DNA of 64,000 nucleotides, taken from Primulina eburnea. Lineage: Eukaryota > Streptophyta > Magnoliopsida > Lamiales > Gesneriaceae. The notes under the pieces were generated by a model. The model was not told the origin of the DNA and searched no databases. It saw nothing but the letters and a program-made list of their open reading frames with translations. The position numbers were made by a program, and so were the translations under genes. Shown here piece after piece: positions 61,541-64,000 of this stretch. Numbering within the stretch: the stretch's first letter is position 1; every line of letters begins with the position of its first letter. The stretch spans positions 5,890,001 to 5,954,000 of the forward strand of contig NC_133116.1 in the NCBI RefSeq assembly GCF_022965805.1. The letters run 5' to 3'.

Positions 61541-63794
61541 TGCGCAACGGACTAACAAACATGGCAAGTTTGGCATGGTGATGATCATGGGGTCATTTCT
61601 AAATATAGAAGTTAAATCTTTAACTGTCATCCACTTTTCCTCTACTTTGGCAAAAAGATCTCATTTATGCCATCACAATTACGCATGCAAGAAATTTTAT
61701 GAAGACGAGATATTGTATTACTAATATTAGCATGTTTTTGTGATATAATTTCACTTTTATTTATCCGTGAAATGAGTCGCCGATGTTCTTTACACTAACA
61801 TGGCCAAACTAATATTTGACATGGATATCGGCCCAGCCATCGTTCACTCCGTACTAAAACATTGATAGGAATTATAAAATACGCATAGAGATAAAATTTC
61901 AATTTTATTCATGTATTATAAAAGTTACTTATTTCTTTTTCAAATGATATGGAAACTCGTAATCGTTATAATTTGTTATGCACTCGTAAGTCTATGGACT
62001 AACATAATAATCTACAGAGCATTCTATCATGTTATACCACACCGAGAAACTCTTGTATGACAAGCTAGTTAGAGAAGGTGTTGGTATTTGAATCAAACTC
62101 ATCACTATTAATCAAATGTTCACATATGCCATCAATTCAGACACCTTTTGAGCAATGACGGAGCCAGAAATATGATTATACCCAGATTAAAATTTAAAAT
62201 TTAAGAATCTTTTAATATTTTAAATTGATATACTCGACCTACTATGAAATTAATCTAAAATTTATATATAATTTTTTTAAACAAGAAATGGAGGGCCACC
62301 CAGGCTGAAGCCCGTGTGCCCATTAACGTGTCTCCGCCACTATCTTTAATAGAAATTTGTTAGTTGTTACAATAGATTTTCGAACACTAGACATAGTGTA
62401 TCATTTTTTTAATTGAATAGTTTATAGTAATTTATTTATGTATCGTCAATCAATTTCAGTGAGAATCATGTAGTTAAATGTTTTAGTTAAAATTTTCTAA
62501 CTACGTGGTACTTGAACACGTGCATGTCACATGTGTGGGGTTTTTAATATTTAATACTTCCATCGAAAATTCCTCAACCCTAGCCCCAAATCAGATTTTC
62601 TAAAATCCCTATTTGCAAATCTCCACAATTCTTCACTCATCACCGAGAAAGGAAAGACGGTCAAAGGTGAATTATCAAAAGAGAAACTATCGGGGAGTTT
62701 AGAAATTTAATTTGGGGGCTATGGTTGGACTATTTTAATTATGAAAATTTTAAGATGATATTATTCCTTTAGCTTGTTACATGATTCAAACAATATAAAT
62801 TGAATCGCTGTTTCAAATATATATATAACAATAATAACATCAAGTCGGTAATCCCGAGTTACAATACAAGAAAATCAAAATGAAATATTTCCATCTAGTC
62901 AAAATAAATTGATAATCATAGCTCTGCCATTGGTCATATCAGTTTATACTTGTTTTTTTTCAAAAGTTTGGGACAAAAGCTTGAGCTTGAAACTTGATTC
63001 ATGTAATCCTCCCAAACTAAATAGAAAAAAAACCATTTTCTATAGTTTCATTATTTTTAAAAGAAAACAAAATTGAAATTCAAAATTTAAATAAAAATTA
63101 TTCTACAATCAATACATTTCGCCCATAAATTTACTGCAACCGAAATTATATTTATGTCAACAATATTTTTGACTACTCGACTTTCACACACAGTTGATAT
63201 TTTGTTTATAAAATATCCATTTTAGTTATTGGAATGTAGTAAAAATAATTCAAAAAAAAAATTTTAATTTCATTTAAATATTAGAAGTGAAAATCTGTAC
63301 CCAACTAAGTATTAATTAGATTTTCATTTAATGAATTAATAATACACGACAGTAAATATGAGTACTCTCTCTCCTCGTATGTCATGGGAAAATGTACCAA
63401 AAATAATGGTCCAGCTTGTACTTTTCATATACAATGTATATTATTTATTAGAGTGATTAATTAAAAAATTTGACTTCCTTTTTATACAAAATTATCAATT
63501 AATTAATTTTATAACATAAATTTGACCCTGACATATACATAAATTGTGCAAGAATACGTTAAAACGTAAGTAAAGATTGAGAAAACCTTTGGTTTCAAAT
63601 CTTAAAAAAAGGAACAATAATTCATTCTTTCATATCAATTTTTTTTTATATATTCATTCCAAATATGTTTTGTTATGGAATAAAAAATTATAGAATCTAA
63701 GCTCCAATAATGATACAAAATATGAATAAATTTTTTTTTTGGGAAAAAAAGATTAGCAAAAATAGAATATATAAAACTCAAGTGAGAGAATATC
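61541..63794. other. AT-rich intergenic DNA
   Basis: No gene. A possible worn hAT-like MITE lies at about 62152-62341, with ends CAATGACGGAG and CTCCGCCACTA but no clean target duplication. Confidence 0.5.
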
Positions 63795-63960
63795 ACATGT
63801 TAATTTTAGGATATTGATATCTGGTCTGATTTATATAAAAATATTACTTTTCATTACATATATCTATGATTCGTATCGACATATCTCTTAAATAAAAATA
63901 CGTGACACTGTCTCATGAGATATATAAATTCATAATGTCATCTCAAAAGATATGTACTCA
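63795..63960 (-). mobile_element. Degenerate hairpin MITE copy
   Basis: AAATATTACTTTTCATTACA core and ATACGTGACACTGTCTCATG near the right, close to the window end. Confidence 0.4.
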
Positions 63961-64000
63961 TATAGAAATCACAATATATTGTTCTCAAAACATTCTAATT

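Overview
The window is nuclear DNA of a flowering plant. It is AT-rich, its genes have many short introns, and the intergenic space is full of plant transposon families. The coding genes look like an asterid eudicot. A hairpin MITE with ends built around GTGAGACGGTCTCAC recurs at least nine times; I associate it with Lamiales, but that placement is from memory and unverified.

Five genes look structurally complete. An RCC1-repeat protein (+, 6156-8541) has a 5' leader with probable introns and one GC-AG intron. A secreted PL1 pectate lyase lies at 11634-13199 (+). The chaperonin subunit CCT5 lies on the minus strand (20512-16319, 9 exons, 535 aa). ARP3 of the Arp2/3 complex is also minus (32479-28590, 8 exons, 430 aa). 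A Mei2-like terminal ear1-like RNA-binding protein is minus too (41714-38435, 5 exons, 629 aa). For every one of these, all exon phases join and the summed length fits the family.

A sixth gene, a papain-type cysteine protease of the KDEL-tailed class (minus, 60223-58915), is intact until near its 3' end. There a small indel shifts the frame, so the conserved tail and KDEL signal lie out of frame. A decayed TSR2 (pre-rRNA processing, WGG domain) pseudogene lies at 26283-27300 (minus).

The most striking region is 45.3-58.2 kb. It holds two related foldback elements of 4.2 and 4.8 kb. Each has about 1.4-2.2 kb inverted arms made of tandem units of about 230 bp, a shared middle domain, and its own 9-bp target duplication (ATAAAATAA and TTTTAAAAA), which points to the Mutator superfamily. 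The second carries a 350-bp LTR mini-retrotransposon (TRIM) with 139-bp LTRs differing at one base, a TGGTATCAGAGC primer-binding site and a GAAAT duplication.

Other mobile DNA includes two tRNA-derived SINEs with 13- and 15-bp target duplications, and a probable gypsy solo LTR (21.7-25.3 kb) containing a small CACTA element. There is also a copia-type LTR (33.4-34.6 kb), a hAT remnant with a nested MITE (36.25-37.26 kb), a Mutator-type MITE with 34-bp perfect ends (61.04-61.53 kb), a hAT-like MITE (9.25-9.81 kb) and a GC-rich segment inside a MITE (51.94-52.49 kb). The genes have no evident functional link to one another, as expected in a plant chromosome. I found no tRNA gene, rRNA gene or CRISPR array.
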